Program-made: the position numbers and the translations under genes
Source: Pocillopora verrucosa
Lineage: Eukaryota > Cnidaria > Anthozoa > Scleractinia > Pocilloporidae
Assembly: GCF_036669915.1 (NCBI RefSeq)
Contig: NC_089314.1
Location: 7,880,958-7,944,957, forward strand
Reading direction: 5' to 3'
DNA length: 64,000 bases
Notes under the pieces: model-generated
What the model was told of the DNA's origin: nothing
Database searches by the model: none
What the model saw: the letters and a program-made list of their open reading frames with translations, nothing else
Shown here: positions 50,701 to 63,030 of the stretch, piece after piece
How the letters are laid out: each line of letters opens with the position of its first letter
How positions within the stretch are numbered: the stretch's first letter is position 1

Positions 50701-51415
50701 GCTGTCCTTGATTTGCGGATTTGTTACCTCATTCACATTAAGTCTTATCCGAACACTTTATATATTAAGTAGTGTTTGTTTATGATGCCAATGCTGAACA
50801 TCCTATAAAACGCTAAGTTTGCTTTCTTCTAATAATATCAAAATGGTAGAATAAATTTAAAAATCTATCAATCATGAATAAATGAATAAAATCGGGGATC
50901 AAGGGAAATGTTCTCATCAAATTGAAGTAGATGGTAGTGTTAGAAATAATGAATCTAAACTGATCGGAGAAGTGACAACTTCCTTAAATGCCTTTTATTA
51001 CTTGACATGGAACTAACTTTGTTTTATCGATCACATTACTTACCTTCTTTATAATTGTTTTTATCTGCTGGAAAACGAAGCCCTTCGAGTAAGTAAGGAA
51101 CTTATCTCTGTTGCACAAGTCTTCAAATCCACAATCATTCAATTCACACAGACCGTTAGCGTTTTCAGACCTCTGGTAGCTGTACGAGACGCAACTTGGT
51201 TCATCGTGACAAGCTTGAAGACAGTTGAACCAGTCTGTGCCGTGAAACCGTTTGAAAACATGACTGACGTTTGATACGCGGTTATTTTCTGTGACTAGAT
51301 GTAATTTTCGTAATGGTGGACATGTTAAAAATACCAGGAAAACGTTAACATAAATAAGGTTTTTTAAGAACAGCATGATTCCAAACATGAAGAGAAGACG
51401 GGGTTCTGCCCTCAC
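47750..51415 (-). CDS. Secreted PAN-FN3-FN3 protein, type 1, copy C
   Basis: Exons on the minus strand: 51044-51415, 50181-50235, 49121-49426, 47750-48042. The total is 1026 nt, 341 aa from the first ATG (later starts at 51388 and 51376 possible), phases 0, 1 and 1. Same architecture as the copy A type 1 gene, and the linker exon encodes the same VNGCLPSHGKNSCISDRS. Compared with A, exon 1 has about five residue changes, all in the leader and first part of the PAN domain. Exon 4 has lost one codon and changed neighbouring residues in the B-C loop region of the last FN3 domain (IPNGNNLIQKYR against IPDGKRRGLIQKYR). Splice signals and stop are intact, so it should be functional. Probably secreted; binding partner unknown. 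Confidence 0.82.
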
Positions 51416-52021
51416 GAAGGAAGCGATTGAACTCTGGACAAAGTTGCAGTTTGCTCTAATGTTCGTTAAACTGGAGAATGATTGACAAATCGGGCCCGAA
51501 TTTTTTCTGCAATTTCATCAATGTCTTCACCTGCCATTATTCAAACTCTGACTTGTTTATCGATGAGCTTCATTTGACAAAGAACTTTAATTATTTTGAT
51601 GAATATAGTTCACAGCATTACACGTAACCCACACAACAACTAAGCTTTAATATTTCTTGTCTTAATTAAATCATTCCTTTTAATGTGACCTATTTTTCGA
51701 GAAATGCCTCAGAAAACGATTGATGTATTTTGATAATTGCTTGTGCAAAGTTTTCAAAACTGACGACTGTTTAACAATAGCTTCTGACCGGTTAATGGCT
51801 ACGTTTTGTCACCGTGTACGGTTTTTATTAAAACGATCTATATTGCATATCGCTTTTTGATAAAACTTATTTCATGGTATATCATTCTTAACGAGTATAT
51901 TGGTTAGGCATTTGAATTTTTTTCTTCTTTATTAAATTTCTTTTGACTTACAGATTAATTTCTGACGCGAGGGTGTTGTACAGCGGAAATTACCCAGTTT
52001 ATTGGTAGACCTTAGTAAACA

Positions 52022-52232
52022 TTAATCCTTTAACTCCAAAGATCTGATTGTTAATTCTCCTCTCTAGCTGCTACACACTTCTTTGTAAATTAGTTATGAT
52101 AATTTAGTGTTAGATCAAGATAACAACTTCTACCTGATTAATTTTAGTTTTCTTAGAACCTGTTTGCAGGATAATGTTTGGATATGATAAGGAGAAGTTC
52201 CATGTTAATCACTTCTGAGAGTTAAAGGGTTA
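52022..52232. mobile_element. MITE-like element with TTTAACTC termini, copy C
   Basis: Duplicated counterpart of 30779-30989; the copy B equivalent was removed by the 3.5 kb deletion. Confidence 0.6.
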
Positions 52233-52612
52233 AAGCGATTAATTATTAACCAGACATCTGTGTGTTCTAAACTATAAACCAGGAACTAATTACATGAGGT
52301 ACCCAACACAATGACCCGAAAAGGCCTAACACAATTGTAAGAATACAACGCAAAAATACCCTTTATAAACCAGAAATTGCCTAAAAAGTACAAAACGTGA
52401 ACTTTAATATCTCAAGTTTATTAAAACATTACCACTTTAAAGTTCTATAGCTTAAATTGAGACATCAGTCTCCTTTATTTTAATGTTTGTGATACGAAAT
52501 TAAATGTAAACTCAGCAATCGATGCTTTATCTAAGAAACTTTTGGCTGTAGGGTTTATATATGAAGTCATCTTTTAAATATCTCCAAAGGTACACTGATT
52601 CTGGAATTGAAA

Positions 52613-55600
52613 CTAAGTGTTATTTACCATATCCAGTTTCACCTTAACAGGTTTACTGGCCGGTCCGTACCCTTTGCTAGTTGACGCCGACACTGTTATT
52701 GTGTATTCTGGATCCGTCTCTAAGTTTGTCAACAAGAGTAACCGCTTTGCTTTGTCTACTTTTTCACTCATTGTTCTCGCTCCCAGCTTTGATCGGGTAT
52801 AATTCACTCTGTAACTTATGATTGTCCCATCTCGTTTACCATTTGGTACTCTATCCCAACTGACCAATATGCTTGTTGAGTTCTTTCTCTCAGCTGATAA
52901 ATTTTGGGGTGCTGCTTTGGGTCCTTAAATGTATAGAAACAGAGGCATCAGAATGTAACGCAATTGATCAGTTCAGAAAGTAAGCAGGTGAGCAGGCAAG
53001 CGGTAAGTAATGGGTATGTAGGTAGATTGGTACATTGGCTGGTAGTACTTAAGTATTATCGTCATTCGCTCTGACGAAGGGTTAGCGCTCGAAACGTCAG
53101 CTTTGAAACTCTATACGGTGGCCAATTTACGTTATCAACTTAGTTGATAATACTAAATTACCATGTTTTACTCTCCCACAGACGCAGCACCACAGTTTCT
53201 TTAGGAACTTGCCTCCTTTATTCATTGGTGAGTAGGTAGGTTGGTTTGTGAGCGTGGAAGTCGATTTTAAGTACTTATTTTGATAGGTAGGGCCAGCCGT
53301 TAGATACGAAGGTTAGTGGTTAGATATGCGGATGATTAGATGGGGGAGTGGGTATATAAGTGGGTGGGGGTGGGGATGGGAAGGAAGCAGAGAGGGGCGG
53401 TAGGTGGGTAGGCGAATAGCACCATAGGCAGGTAAGCAGGGAGGCAGGTGAGTCGGTAGGAACATGGAGAGGTAGATAGGTTGGTAGGTAGCTAAGTTGC
53501 GACAGGATGGCAAGTTAACGAGCAGATAAGAAAGTAGGTAGGCAAAGGAATGTTTAGGTAGGTAGATAGGTAGGAAGGTCGGTAGTTAGGTTCAACTTCT
53601 GATTATGTGATGGAACGCAGCTCTTCAGTCAGAGCTATCCTCCTCCTTGCAACGCTTGTTCCGAAAGTACATTTACAGAAAGCAGAGAAAAGAAGGGGTA
53701 AACATTGAGATAGGAAGGACGGTATGCAGGTAGCTTGGGGGTAGGTATGCAGTTAGATAGCGAACAGCAACAGAGATTGATACAATGAAAAACAGTACGT
53801 CAAAACTTACTGTCTTCGTCTGTTATTACTGAAAGCATCGGGCTGGAAGGACCATCCCCACATTGATTGAATGCTAACACTGTTATGTTGTACTTTCTGT
53901 GTATTTTTAACCCTGTAAGGTTGATATAAACCGTGGAAGCTGTAACCTCACTCCCATGAATGTCCTTCTTACCGGACTTTAAGGAGTAAATCACTTTATA
54001 TTTTGGGATCAGTTCGAGATTCTGATTGGTTGGTACAACATCCCACGTGATGAAAAGACTGGTTATCGTCTTGTTCACCTCTTTAACATTTTGAGGCGGA
54101 ATCGTGGGAACTGAAATGGAGACATAGTTCTGTTAGCATTATAATTTCTAATGTCTAAAGTAAATTACTATCAAATAGAAAAATTGATCTTCGCAGCTGA
54201 GCTGGATATTAAAAAAATCTTTTAGAAAAGAAGCCTGCAAAAATACAGGTTTCAACGGAATTCAAACCTGCACCTCTCAGATTCTAGTTGGATGCTAAAA
54301 TTTGCCTCGCTTCATTTGTGTGGCTTTGGTATTTAGTTGATAGTAGCGGCCCGACTATCCTACAAACTTACCACGTAATCTTCCAACTTTGCAAGTGGTT
54401 TATTTGGCCGACAACCGATAGAAAGTGCGATTTATTGCTTTAATAAAAATGGGAAAAATTTTAATTTTCTATGAGTTATATATATCGGGCAATATACTTT
54501 GACCAATCAGGGCGCCCGTAAGCTATTTCATAATTGACGGTGTTTTAACTCAACCTTCCCTTTATGCGCTGCGGTCATATTACCGACAAGGTAATGAGGG
54601 TGTCAGTCTTAAAAAAGCGTTTGTTTCGGATTCGTAATAGGTCTGGAAAATTAAGCTGGTTTAATCAGATCAAACATAAAGTTAAACTAGTTTTTAGCGG
54701 TAATTAACCAACAAATCACTATTTTTCTTGTCTTCAATTATGTAAATTGCATGGCGAGTTTTTAAGAGAATTAAATTGGTCACCTGAGTCATTCAGCGCG
54801 CAGATGTTTTCCTTCTGTGAAGCGGCACACTTGTTAGCCTGCGGGATATAAGTTTTAGATTAAAAGAACATCGAAAATTAGACATAGGTGAGATAAAGCT
54901 TTTCAAATAAACGTTTGTACAAAACTATGTTTTAATAACCAATGTTTAATTTCAAGCCGATAATTATGCAAATAACTTTTTGAGTAATCTCCAATGTATG
55001 CGGCTCCTCTTCTAATGATTTAACTTAGCGTCTGACTGAGCATTCAGTAATGGTAATTTTAAAAAAATATCCAGATGATTGACAAGAATATTTTCGCTAA
55101 AAAGTCTTTGATTATCAGCTTTGTAAAAAAACTTCTTCAGAGAATAACGTCTGGTTTTTCTATACACAAAATTGGATAAGAATATTTAGAGCTTAACGCA
55201 AAGGCAAGGCAAATTGACACCTGGATATCGTTTGAACATTTTTGAACAAATGATAATTAACATGACTGTGACAAGGCATGTGAAAAAGCCGATATATTCG
55301 ATTAGCTAACGCTTCCGACAGCAGTGATAAACAATTTAGGCAAACTTTCAAGCAGAAAAAACTCAAGAGCAAAAGCACCGAGCGGACGTATTTCTCTGCA
55401 ATTTTATGTAATATAAACATTGGTTTAACTGATCAAATAAAACTTAAGCCAGCAAATAATTAAATTAATGGATAGATTTAAGAAGGAAAGGGTGTCTATA
55501 AAACGTCTTAGATTTAAAACGCTTCCTGGAGAAAATAAAGGGATTTTTGTTTAGAAGAAGCGTATTAAAAGTGCATGGAAATTAGCAGAAAGACAAACAT

Positions 55601-56154
55601 ATTTGCACTCCTAAAATGAAGAAGAGGAAGTCTTTATTTCTGGTAGAAAAAACCGAAGTAGATGGAAAATAGGTTTCATGTTTGAGATACCCATGATCCC
55701 ATGAGCTTTCGTAGAATGTGAAATTATTTTGACTAACAAACAGTAACGTCCCTGGCTTTAGCTGCCTCACAGAAAATCGAATTAAAAATAAATAAAATTA
55801 AACCTGTGACCTTGTTTCACTTAATACAGCACTCACTTTACTCGTCCTTATCTGCTGAAACACAAATCCTGGGGAGTAAAAGAGAGACCCTTCTCTGTCG
55901 CAAAAGATTTCAACTCCACAGTCATTCAATTCACACAGACCGTTGGCTTCTGCCGATCTCTGGTAGTTGTACGAGAAGCATCTTGGATCATCATGGCAGG
56001 TTTGTAGACAGTTGAACCAGTCTGTTGCAGTAAAGGCTTGAAAAACATGGCCGGCTAAAACATGGTTGTTCTTTGTGGTGGGCTGAATTGCAAATATCAG
56101 TTTGTGCTGAACAAAAACTAAAACCAACTTGAGAAATACCAAGTATTTGAGCAT
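52613..56154 (-). CDS. Secreted PAN-FN3-FN3 protein, type 2, copy C
   Basis: Exons on the minus strand: 55837-56154, 54784-54838, 53811-54110, 52613-52923. The total is 984 nt, 327 aa, phases 0, 1 and 1. Leader and PAN domain are nearly those of copy B, but the conserved acidic residue before the last PAN cysteine is changed (GVEIFC for GVEDFC), a two-base change. The linker exon starts ANKCAAS instead of TDECAAS. FN3-1 has a few changes (SSPMLSVITDEDS). The C-terminus VKLDMVNNT resembles copy A, not copy B. All splice sites and the stop are intact. As for the other copies, the product should be secreted and its partner is unknown. Confidence 0.84.
53071..53095 (+). other. Hammerhead-core-like motif, copy C (tentative)
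   Basis: CTGACGA-AGGGTTAGCGCTC-GAAAC followed by GTC, which could be the cleavage triplet side of a hammerhead; other stems not traced. Confidence 0.35.
53220..53590. repeat. GGTA-rich tract in intron 3, copy C
   Basis: Counterpart of the tracts in A and B, more diverged, with several short indels. Confidence 0.7.
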
Positions 56155-57335
56155 GACGATATGAATGATATTCTTCTCACGTTATTAATGACAGAGAGCA
56201 TCAGATATTTAGGGGAATTACCATAAGTGACAGCTCTTAAAAGCTCAAATTAATTGGCCGATGTCTATTTTCTGAAGTCAACTCATTTTTTTTACGTTTT
56301 AACGCTTCTAAATGTTGTTTTTGATTCTCCTTCAAATAATTCACTCTCGTCTCCAGAAACTTAATAGACCGCAAAGATATGAGTGTCATTAATTAAAATT
56401 TAAGTGAGGTAGGCTTAACATTACTATCTTTTAAGCTTAATTCTGCATTTAAAAATCGCAGCAGGTGATCTCCAAAAAAAAATTGCCCAAATGTGAAGAC
56501 AAGTGACACATAAAAATAATTGCTTTTACCTCTTTCAGAATTTAAGCCGAACTTTTGTTATCGAAAGCGCATTTGCACTTCAAGTCCGATCATATTTTAC
56601 GATAGGAAATAAATTACGAACGCCTTCACTGGAATTCATTCCCACTGATGAGATAACAAAAACATTGCAAAAGCTCGATTCTTGCGGACGTGACAAAAAA
56701 GTATCTGCTCAGATCGCTTACCTCATGATCTCCGCTTTGACATCCATAAACTCCCATATCATAGGGTTTACCCCGCGAGTGGGCAAGGTTTAATGAATAT
56801 TGTGGTTGATTGACTACCCGTTCGAGCAGTTTAGGCTCGATTTGCCCGCTTCGAACCCGCGATGTGGAAAAATGCTTGAACGAATAAAGGTTTTGCGGGA
56901 GTTTAGCACAAAAAAGTGAACAACACTTCCATATAGACAGGCAACAAAGTTGTCTCCTGAAATATGATAACTTCAACCTACGCTTACGCGCTGTGAAGAT
57001 GCTATTTTATGTTTCATGATCAACTGTGAGGATAAGTTGAATGAAATGCATAGCTACTTGGTACCACTGGTAACCACATAAATACTCTGTGATTTGCTTT
57101 GGAAATATAGTTTGTTTTGAAAATTGAAAGTAATGCGAGGGGAATTTAAAGGATTCTTTGTAATAAAACAAATAGAAAAGCCTTGACTGCTCTGTATTGT
57201 TGAAAAGAACGCAGGATTCGGTTAGAGCACGAAAGAAGTGTAGTGAGGTACACGAGACGTGGTCGAGTGTTTCTCCCCACTTCCTGAATGTTTCACAACA
57301 GAACATGGAACAGTTAGGGCTTCTCTATTTGTTAA
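56155..57335. other. Upstream region of type 2 gene, copy C
   Basis: Counterpart of 35014-36140, with an extra block of about 75 bases near 56380-56455. No gene recognised. Confidence 0.5.
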
Positions 57336-57704
57336 ATAGGGAAAGCAAAAGGCAAGGCACGCGGGAAACGAGGAGCGTGACTCGCATTTCACGCTAGCCT
57401 CGTGCTTACCTCCGCTGGCCTGAATACTACTCTTGACTGGTTACCTTCACCAATCAAACTATCTTTGCTGCCGTTGAGTTTTATTTTCAGAGCAGCAACT
57501 GGCCGATAAAATGAGACCATTGGGACTCAATTGGGCGTGAAACCTGGCCTCGGAAGTTTATTGTGGAATTTCATGTTCTTGGCCTGAACGCACACTTAGG
57601 GTGATTGACTTTAGCTCACGAGATGACGAATCTCAAACGCAACATCTTCTGCAAAAATACCTTCGTGTAAACGCAATATATTTCTCAATTTCTGTTGCTT
57701 AATA
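57336..57704. mobile_element. Insertion specific to copy C (about 370 bases)
   Basis: Copies A and B read CTATTTGTTATTTGTTATACATTTC; in C the sequence leaves this after TTTGTTA and returns at TACATTTC. The inserted DNA is GC-richer at its left end, has no open frame and no clear terminal repeats or target duplication. A non-autonomous element or a replacement event are both possible. Confidence 0.5.
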
Positions 57705-58166
57705 CATTTCTAAGATCAAATGACTAAATATCTTTATTGCGCCTTTAATCTTTTATATTTCCTTTGTATGTTTACACTGCTCCTTCTCTCTCCATTAGTT
57801 CCCCCGGGTTCCCTTTCCTCCTTTCGTTTCTTCCATTCATTCCAGAGAGGATACGAGAGGCCGAGAAGTGGGAAGCGGGATACTCGAGAGGGAGGGCACG
57901 AACGAAACACGATAACAGCGCTATATTTTTTTGACAGCGAAATTGCTGTCGGGAATCTACCCTTTGGAAATGAAGGAAATGATACAATTTTCACATATTT
58001 CGGCCTTCGGAAATGGTTTTATTTGTGGTTGAATCATGATTATTCGATGAAAAGACGTATTGACGACGAAATTATGATGTCAGCCAAAGATTCAACCGCG
58101 TTCCCCGAGTCCTCTCTCTTGAGGGAACGATGTCGCCAAATATTTTAATGACTTAGAACTAGTGAT

Positions 58167-59026
58167 AGAATGCTAAAACTGTACATCGAGTTCATCTCGT
58201 ATTTGAAATACGCCAAGAAAAAACTTTTCCAACCAAGCCGAGCAAAATAACTTTACCATGACAAATATTACAACCTGGTAAACATCGTCCTATACCCCAA
58301 CGCCCCACAGATGCAGATGCCACGATGAATTCAGAATTCTCCAAATCTTTACTCTTCCTTCTTCGCGACAACGAAAAAAAAAATTTAAGAAATAAAGAAA
58401 AAACAAAAACAAACAAAGAGCAAAGGACAAACACGAAAAAATATTTCAGTCGAGTTGAGCCTTGACCGCAAAGCAAAAAGCATTCAGTTGCTTCGAGAAG
58501 ATTACAATATTGGTTGCGGTCGAAAATAAACTTCAAACAAGACCGCTTACCTCCCTGTCGTCGCTTTACTCTTGGATATAACGTGATGAAAGGTAACTGA
58601 CGTCATGCTTCAAACAAGAGCCATAACAAAAACAAGAACACCATAACAACAAGAAAGTTATGAGACGTAAATATCACCTTTCGGCTCCTTTGTGATTGGA
58701 TGAAGTCCCTGTTGTATGGGTGGGGACGGATTTTATTAGTCAAGGAAGGGTAAGAGCTAATTAATCTCTTAATTCCAAGTGGCAGGTAAAAGTCATAAAT
58801 GGTCATAGAAAGGGAGAACAAAAGATCACCATTTCTTTTTCCTTTATTGTTTTTCGCGACGTCGTGTCTGCGTGGTAATACTTCCCCTGACTCTCCCAGT
58901 TAGTGAGTACCCTCCCCATCCGTCCGTCACTGCCGTTTTTTAGGAATATCCCGCAAAGTAAATATCTGAGAGACTCGAAGAAAGCAAGACGCAAAGCGGC
59001 ACACATTTCGAAAACCTGCTTCAAAA
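58167..59026. other. Region upstream of multi-pass membrane protein gene
   Basis: Right flank of the array. A 114-codon minus-strand frame (58192-58536) runs through A-rich sequence and looks accidental. The segment should hold the promoter and 5' UTR of the gene starting at 59027; no specific motif recognised. Confidence 0.45.
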
Positions 59027-59986
59027 ATGGTAGACTGCCACCGGGTTTTAAAGGCAGCATGTATAATTTTCAACATGATTATGTACACACTACTTCTGGT
59101 CATGAATTACGCTGCAAACAACAAAAGTGGGATCCTTTTTGGGAACAAATCCGTCAGTCAGGTGGTACGAAAATACTCCATCGAGTTCAGCCCTGCGCCT
59201 TATGCCTTTGAGATCTGGAAGCTCGTAAACGCGTGGACCGCTGCATGGATTCTATACACGCTGTCTTACATCTTCAGAAAACGCATGCCCGATGCTTTGA
59301 GTCCGTTTTTCTTCGTTTGTTTTACGCTGGCTACCGTTTCGAACATGGCTTGGACTCAGTTCATTAGCTGGGAGATGATCAAGGTAACATCAGGCTTCGT
59401 TTTCGCTATGGTGGTGTTCCTCTACGCGTCTCTCGCTTGCAGCTTCGCTGGTTTGTACAAACAGCGCTACTTCATCAGTCGATTCGATTATTGGGTCATT
59501 CACATGCTGGTAAACAATGGGATTGCTGTGTATGCTACATGGGTCACCGTAGCCGCTCTTCGCAGTCTGGCGTTAATTCTGACGTATTTCCACGGCATAG
59601 AGCGAGAACTCTCGGTCACAATCGCTTTGGGAATTCTCATGCTGTTAATCGTGGTGTGGTTTATCCTAGAAAATACAATTTTTAGGGAAGATCTATTGTA
59701 TACCATAACAATTTATCCAGTTTTAATTTGGATTTTTGTCGCCAGCATAATCCTTAACTTGAACCGCGTAAGCCGCCTAAATACGGCCATTATGCAATCT
59801 CTTCTTGCCGTGTCGTGTACACTCTTTATTGGAAAAATTAGTCTCGTCGTGTGGAAAATCATCAACAAATGTCGAGACACCAGGGCAAAAGCTGATCTAG
59901 CAATGATGGAGATAACTCCCGGGTCTGATGAGAACCGCGAACAAAAATACACAGACAGATCGGAAAATCAGGAACTTGTCGATTAG
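59027..59986 (+). CDS. Multi-pass membrane protein with TspO/MBR-like motifs, intronless
   Basis: A 319-residue single-exon frame with about eight or nine hydrophobic segments and an acidic, hydrophilic C-terminal tail (about 285-319). The stretch SPAPYAFEIWKLVNAW (YAFEIW at 59-64) resembles the TPAGYAFSIWG signature of large TspO/MBR-related (tryptophan-rich sensory-like) membrane proteins, and NNGIAVYATWVTVA (from about 163) resembles their conserved NGxAxYATWTT segment. These similarities are from memory of the family and are not a search result. The classic TSPO proteins are much shorter (about 160 aa, five helices), so this belongs at most to the longer related group, whose function is poorly known. 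The ATG at 59027 follows AAAA and precedes the first hydrophobic segment directly. Cell location and ligand are not determined by sequence. Confidence 0.8.
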   Translation: MVDCHRVLKAACIIFNMIMYTLLLVMNYAANNKSGILFGNKSVSQVVRKYSIEFSPAPYAFEIWKLVNAWTAAWILYTLSYIFRKRMPDALSPFFFVCFTLATVSNMAWTQFISWEMIKVTSGFVFAMVVFLYASLACSFAGLYKQRYFISRFDYWVIHMLVNNGIAVYATWVTVAALRSLALILTYFHGIERELSVTIALGILMLLIVVWFILENTIFREDLLYTITIYPVLIWIFVASIILNLNRVSRLNTAIMQSLLAVSCTLFIGKISLVVWKIINKCRDTRAKADLAMMEITPGSDENREQKYTDRSENQELVD

Positions 59987-61569
59987 GGTTATTTCAAGCG
60001 AAGCACATTTGCTGTTAATAGATCGAATTATCGATATTGTAACCCTACCCGCAATACCGACCACGCATTTTAAAGATGCTGTAAGTGATTCTGTCACGCT
60101 CTGTTTAGGCCTAAATGGTGTAGCTAATATAGGGCTCCCGGTGATATCAAAGCGGACAGGAAATTAGAGATGCTAAAACGTCGACAGACTTGGTTGACGA
60201 TAAACTCGACTCTTTTGCTTTGTTTTGTTTTTGTAGGAGCCCTTAATGGACTCCTTTTTCTGACATCCAAACGATTGCTCCTGGGTAAAAGGTATTGTTG
60301 GTAAGATATGTATCATAATCACAAATTCCCTGTTGATCGATTCTTAATCAATCAGCCTTGGCTGAAAGCTTTTTGAACTATTCAAAAAAAAGAGATAAGA
60401 AATGTTCAAAAAGAGATATTTGAATCTCGTTTTGCCACGAGCTTCGGACAAATGAAAACCAGTTTTAAATGTAACGTCTTGTCTGACGTTCAGATCTTTA
60501 ACAAGATGTACATTCTTGTTAAATTGTTCGTTTTATTATAATTGATGACAATTGATTAAAACAATATTTCAATAACTCGTAGCCTATGCCAAACTGTTGT
60601 TCAAGAGAGATGAGTGAAATGGCGTACGAGCGAAATGTCTTGCTCTCTTTCCTTCCTCCACATCCCTCCCATCCCTCCTTCCTCCCTTCCCCACCCCCCT
60701 GCCATGTTTTAGATTTTGGCTTTACGACCCAAAACAAAAATGTGTCACATCAATAAGTTTCACTATTCAGCTTCGTAGTAACATTTTCCTGCGTTGACGG
60801 CCTCGCTTTAATCTCCATCGTTTTCTTCATGAGTCAATGTTATAGGGCCCATTTCTATTTCAGACGCTGAGGCATATCTCTTGTATCCAAAATAACTTTA
60901 ATTTGTCTCGATGAGTTGATGTCAATTCATCCAGAACGGCGCCGGCTTAAGGCGTTTTCCGGCTATGTTTTATCCAGAAAGGTCGATTAAGATGATTTAC
61001 TGCTTGATAAGTTGCCGAACTTTCCGTGACTCCGTTATAAATAGATTCCATTTTGCCGTTCGTTTGTTCTGCAATGGATCGCAGATGACTGAAGCTCTCA
61101 TCACATTCCGACGTCTTCTGTGATCACTGAAAAAACTCACGGTACCAGAGAATTTAATTGCTTTAACCAAAAAAGGAGCAAAATGATGCATTTGAAGAAA
61201 TGCATCCCGTATTTTCGAAGTATTTTTTAGGTGTGAGCCGTCAAGTTTCTGCAAGAGCCTGAGGCCGAGTGCACGTGAACCGTAATTTTGACAGAATAAA
61301 AAGTTTCCCTCATTTTTCGTCTGACTGTCTTAATTGTTCGCTAAAAACACGACTGGAGAAAGAAGTGAGGAGTCAAAATTGAGTTGGTTACGTTACTGTC
61401 CACCTAATAAAATTAAAATTCACTGTAACTGATCGCGATCGTTTGTTGACTCGGAAAAAAGGTTATGCATCTTTCCTCGCAAACGGTTGTCGAGAATTTA
61501 AAACAATTATGCCCGTATTGTGGCATTTCCACTTAAGCGTCGACAAAAAAACCACAGTAGCCACAACAA
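59987..61569. other. Intergenic region
   Basis: 3' flank of the membrane-protein gene and spacer. Contains a pyrimidine-rich tract (60645-60705). No gene, RNA or clear mobile element seen. Confidence 0.5.
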
Positions 61570-61840
61570 CGAATCAGAACAAGGTTTTAAAACATCGTCA
61601 TTAACTAATGTGAACCAAGACAGTATCAACTGATGATCTTCTCATGTGTGAACTGAAAGTGAACCTGCTTGAAGCGCGGGAAAACGCAAGTGACTTGATT
61701 TAGATTGGTTTTAATTTTGCTTTTGATTGGTTGAGATGGTAGCGCGAGTTTCCTGGACCAATCACAGAGCAGTGTAAGGAAAACCTAAGTAATAGAAGAC
61801 TTTCGATTCTCAGTTGAAAACTGCTCAATTAGTGTAAATC
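61570..61840. repeat. Dispersed repeat (coral-type, about 270 bases)
   Basis: Sequence with AATCAGAAC...GTCATTAAC, GCGCGGGAAAACGCAAGTGA and GATTGGTT/CCAATC inverted motifs. A shorter, diverged relative is at 62910-63030. I recognise this type as a common short repeat in stony-coral genomes (from memory, not a search). Confidence 0.5.
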
Positions 61841-62138
61841 TACCTTGTTCTGTCACCAACAATGCATATTCAAAAGATTTCAGGAAACTCATTGGCTGAG
61901 AACACGTTAATTAATCCTTATCACGCAGTTCGCAGAACCAAGACTCGACCATTTATTTACTGGTATCCCAATGAAAATCCACAAATGTTTCAGTAATCAA
62001 GCCGAGTAAACATCCAGTTAGCCAATAAGGCTAGTTTTCGACGAAGAGAAATTACACCTTTAGCGAGCGAAATTACAATGAAAACGAAATGCGATAGACC
62101 TTACCGACTGTTTCGAGTTTATAGTGACCATAACTAGT

Positions 62139-62212
62139 ACTCAACATATATATGTGTGTATATATACTCAACATATATATGTGTGTATATATATATATAT
62201 ATACTCAACATA

Positions 62213-62245
<33 letters not shown>

Positions 62246-62275
62246 TTAACATATATAAACATACATATACACAAG
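62139..62275. repeat. Microsatellite/minisatellite ACTCAACATATATATGTGTG
   Basis: Three to four copies of a 27-36-base unit made of ACTCAAC plus (TA)n(TG)n(TA)n, starting at 62139, 62166 and 62202, with growing TA runs. Overlapping Tyr/Ile-rich open frames on both strands are artefacts of it. Confidence 0.9.
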
Positions 62276-62696
62276 CACACATACAGGCCACCCAACAAAA
62301 GATTTTTAAGAGACATAACACAGAAAAAAAATTGTTTTCATACTCAAGCGAGATGCGGTTTATTTGAAAAACTAGCTACGTAAATTTGTAATCAAAATTT
62401 TCTCAATTCTATATAACTATTAAAATAGTGTTAATATTTGCAACAATACTAGTATCAGAGATGATTCAAAATAAACAATTGCTATACAAACAGGCAACAA
62501 CGCCGTTCTTGGCTGACATTCATTGTATCAGAATTCAGTCAACATTCATAATTAGTTTTAAACATTGGAATTGTAGTCACGACAGGTTATTCATTACCAT
62601 GTAACATTTGACAACTTTTAAGATAAACAAGATCAGTAACATGCAGGACAACCAAACCTTGGCCCTTGATGTACCTTCAAAGCAGTTTTTAAGCAT

Positions 62697-62871
62697 TTAA
62701 TTCCCTAGTTTTGATTGTTAATTCTCCCCTCTAGCTGCTACACATTTACTTACATTTACTTACTTCTACCTGAAAAGTTTTAAGTCTCATTAACTGTTTG
62801 CTGAATAATGTATGGATATTATAGGGAGAAGTTTCACGCTAATTACTTTTGGGAGTTAAACGGTTAATTAG
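62697..62871. mobile_element. Diverged MITE-like element
   Basis: Internal blocks TGATTGTTAATTCTCC, CTAGCTGCTACACA, GGATATTATAGGGAGAAGTT and terminal GGGAGTTAAACGGTTAA match the elements at 30779 and 52022, in the same orientation. The left end is eroded. Confidence 0.55.
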
Positions 62872-62909
62872 GTGTGAAAACATTGGAAACCAATTGAAAG
62901 TAATCAAAC

Positions 62910-63030
62910 TATCAATCAGAACAAAGCTTAACATTGTCATTAACCAATGAGAACTCATAGTAAAAAAAGGCAACCAGCCTGACGTACAGGAAAACACTAG
63001 TGACCAAGTTGGGATTGCTGTTGGTTGCTC
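62910..63030. repeat. Second, diverged copy of the 61570 repeat
   Basis: Shares AATCAGAACAA, GTCATTAACCAATG, CAGGAAAACACTAGTGACCAAG with the repeat at 61570-61840 in the same order and orientation. Confidence 0.45.

Larger units (their letters stand above)
46751..58166. repeat. Segmental duplication, copy C (11.4 kb)
   Basis: Third tandem copy. Relative to A it lacks about 1.9 kb (A 23975-25897): at 47182 GCGCTG joins GAGGGCACGG. It carries an insertion of about 370 bases at 57336-57704. Homology to A ends at about 58166 (AACTAGTGAT), so the minisatellite spacer is not present on the right side. Confidence 0.9.

Noticed and set aside
58192-58536. 114-codon minus-strand frame
   Set aside because: Phe/Leu-rich part comes from an A-rich tract; no conserved motif and no homologous copy nearby.
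62134-62383. Tyr/Ile-repeat open frames on both strands
   Set aside because: They are translations of the TA/TG microsatellite.
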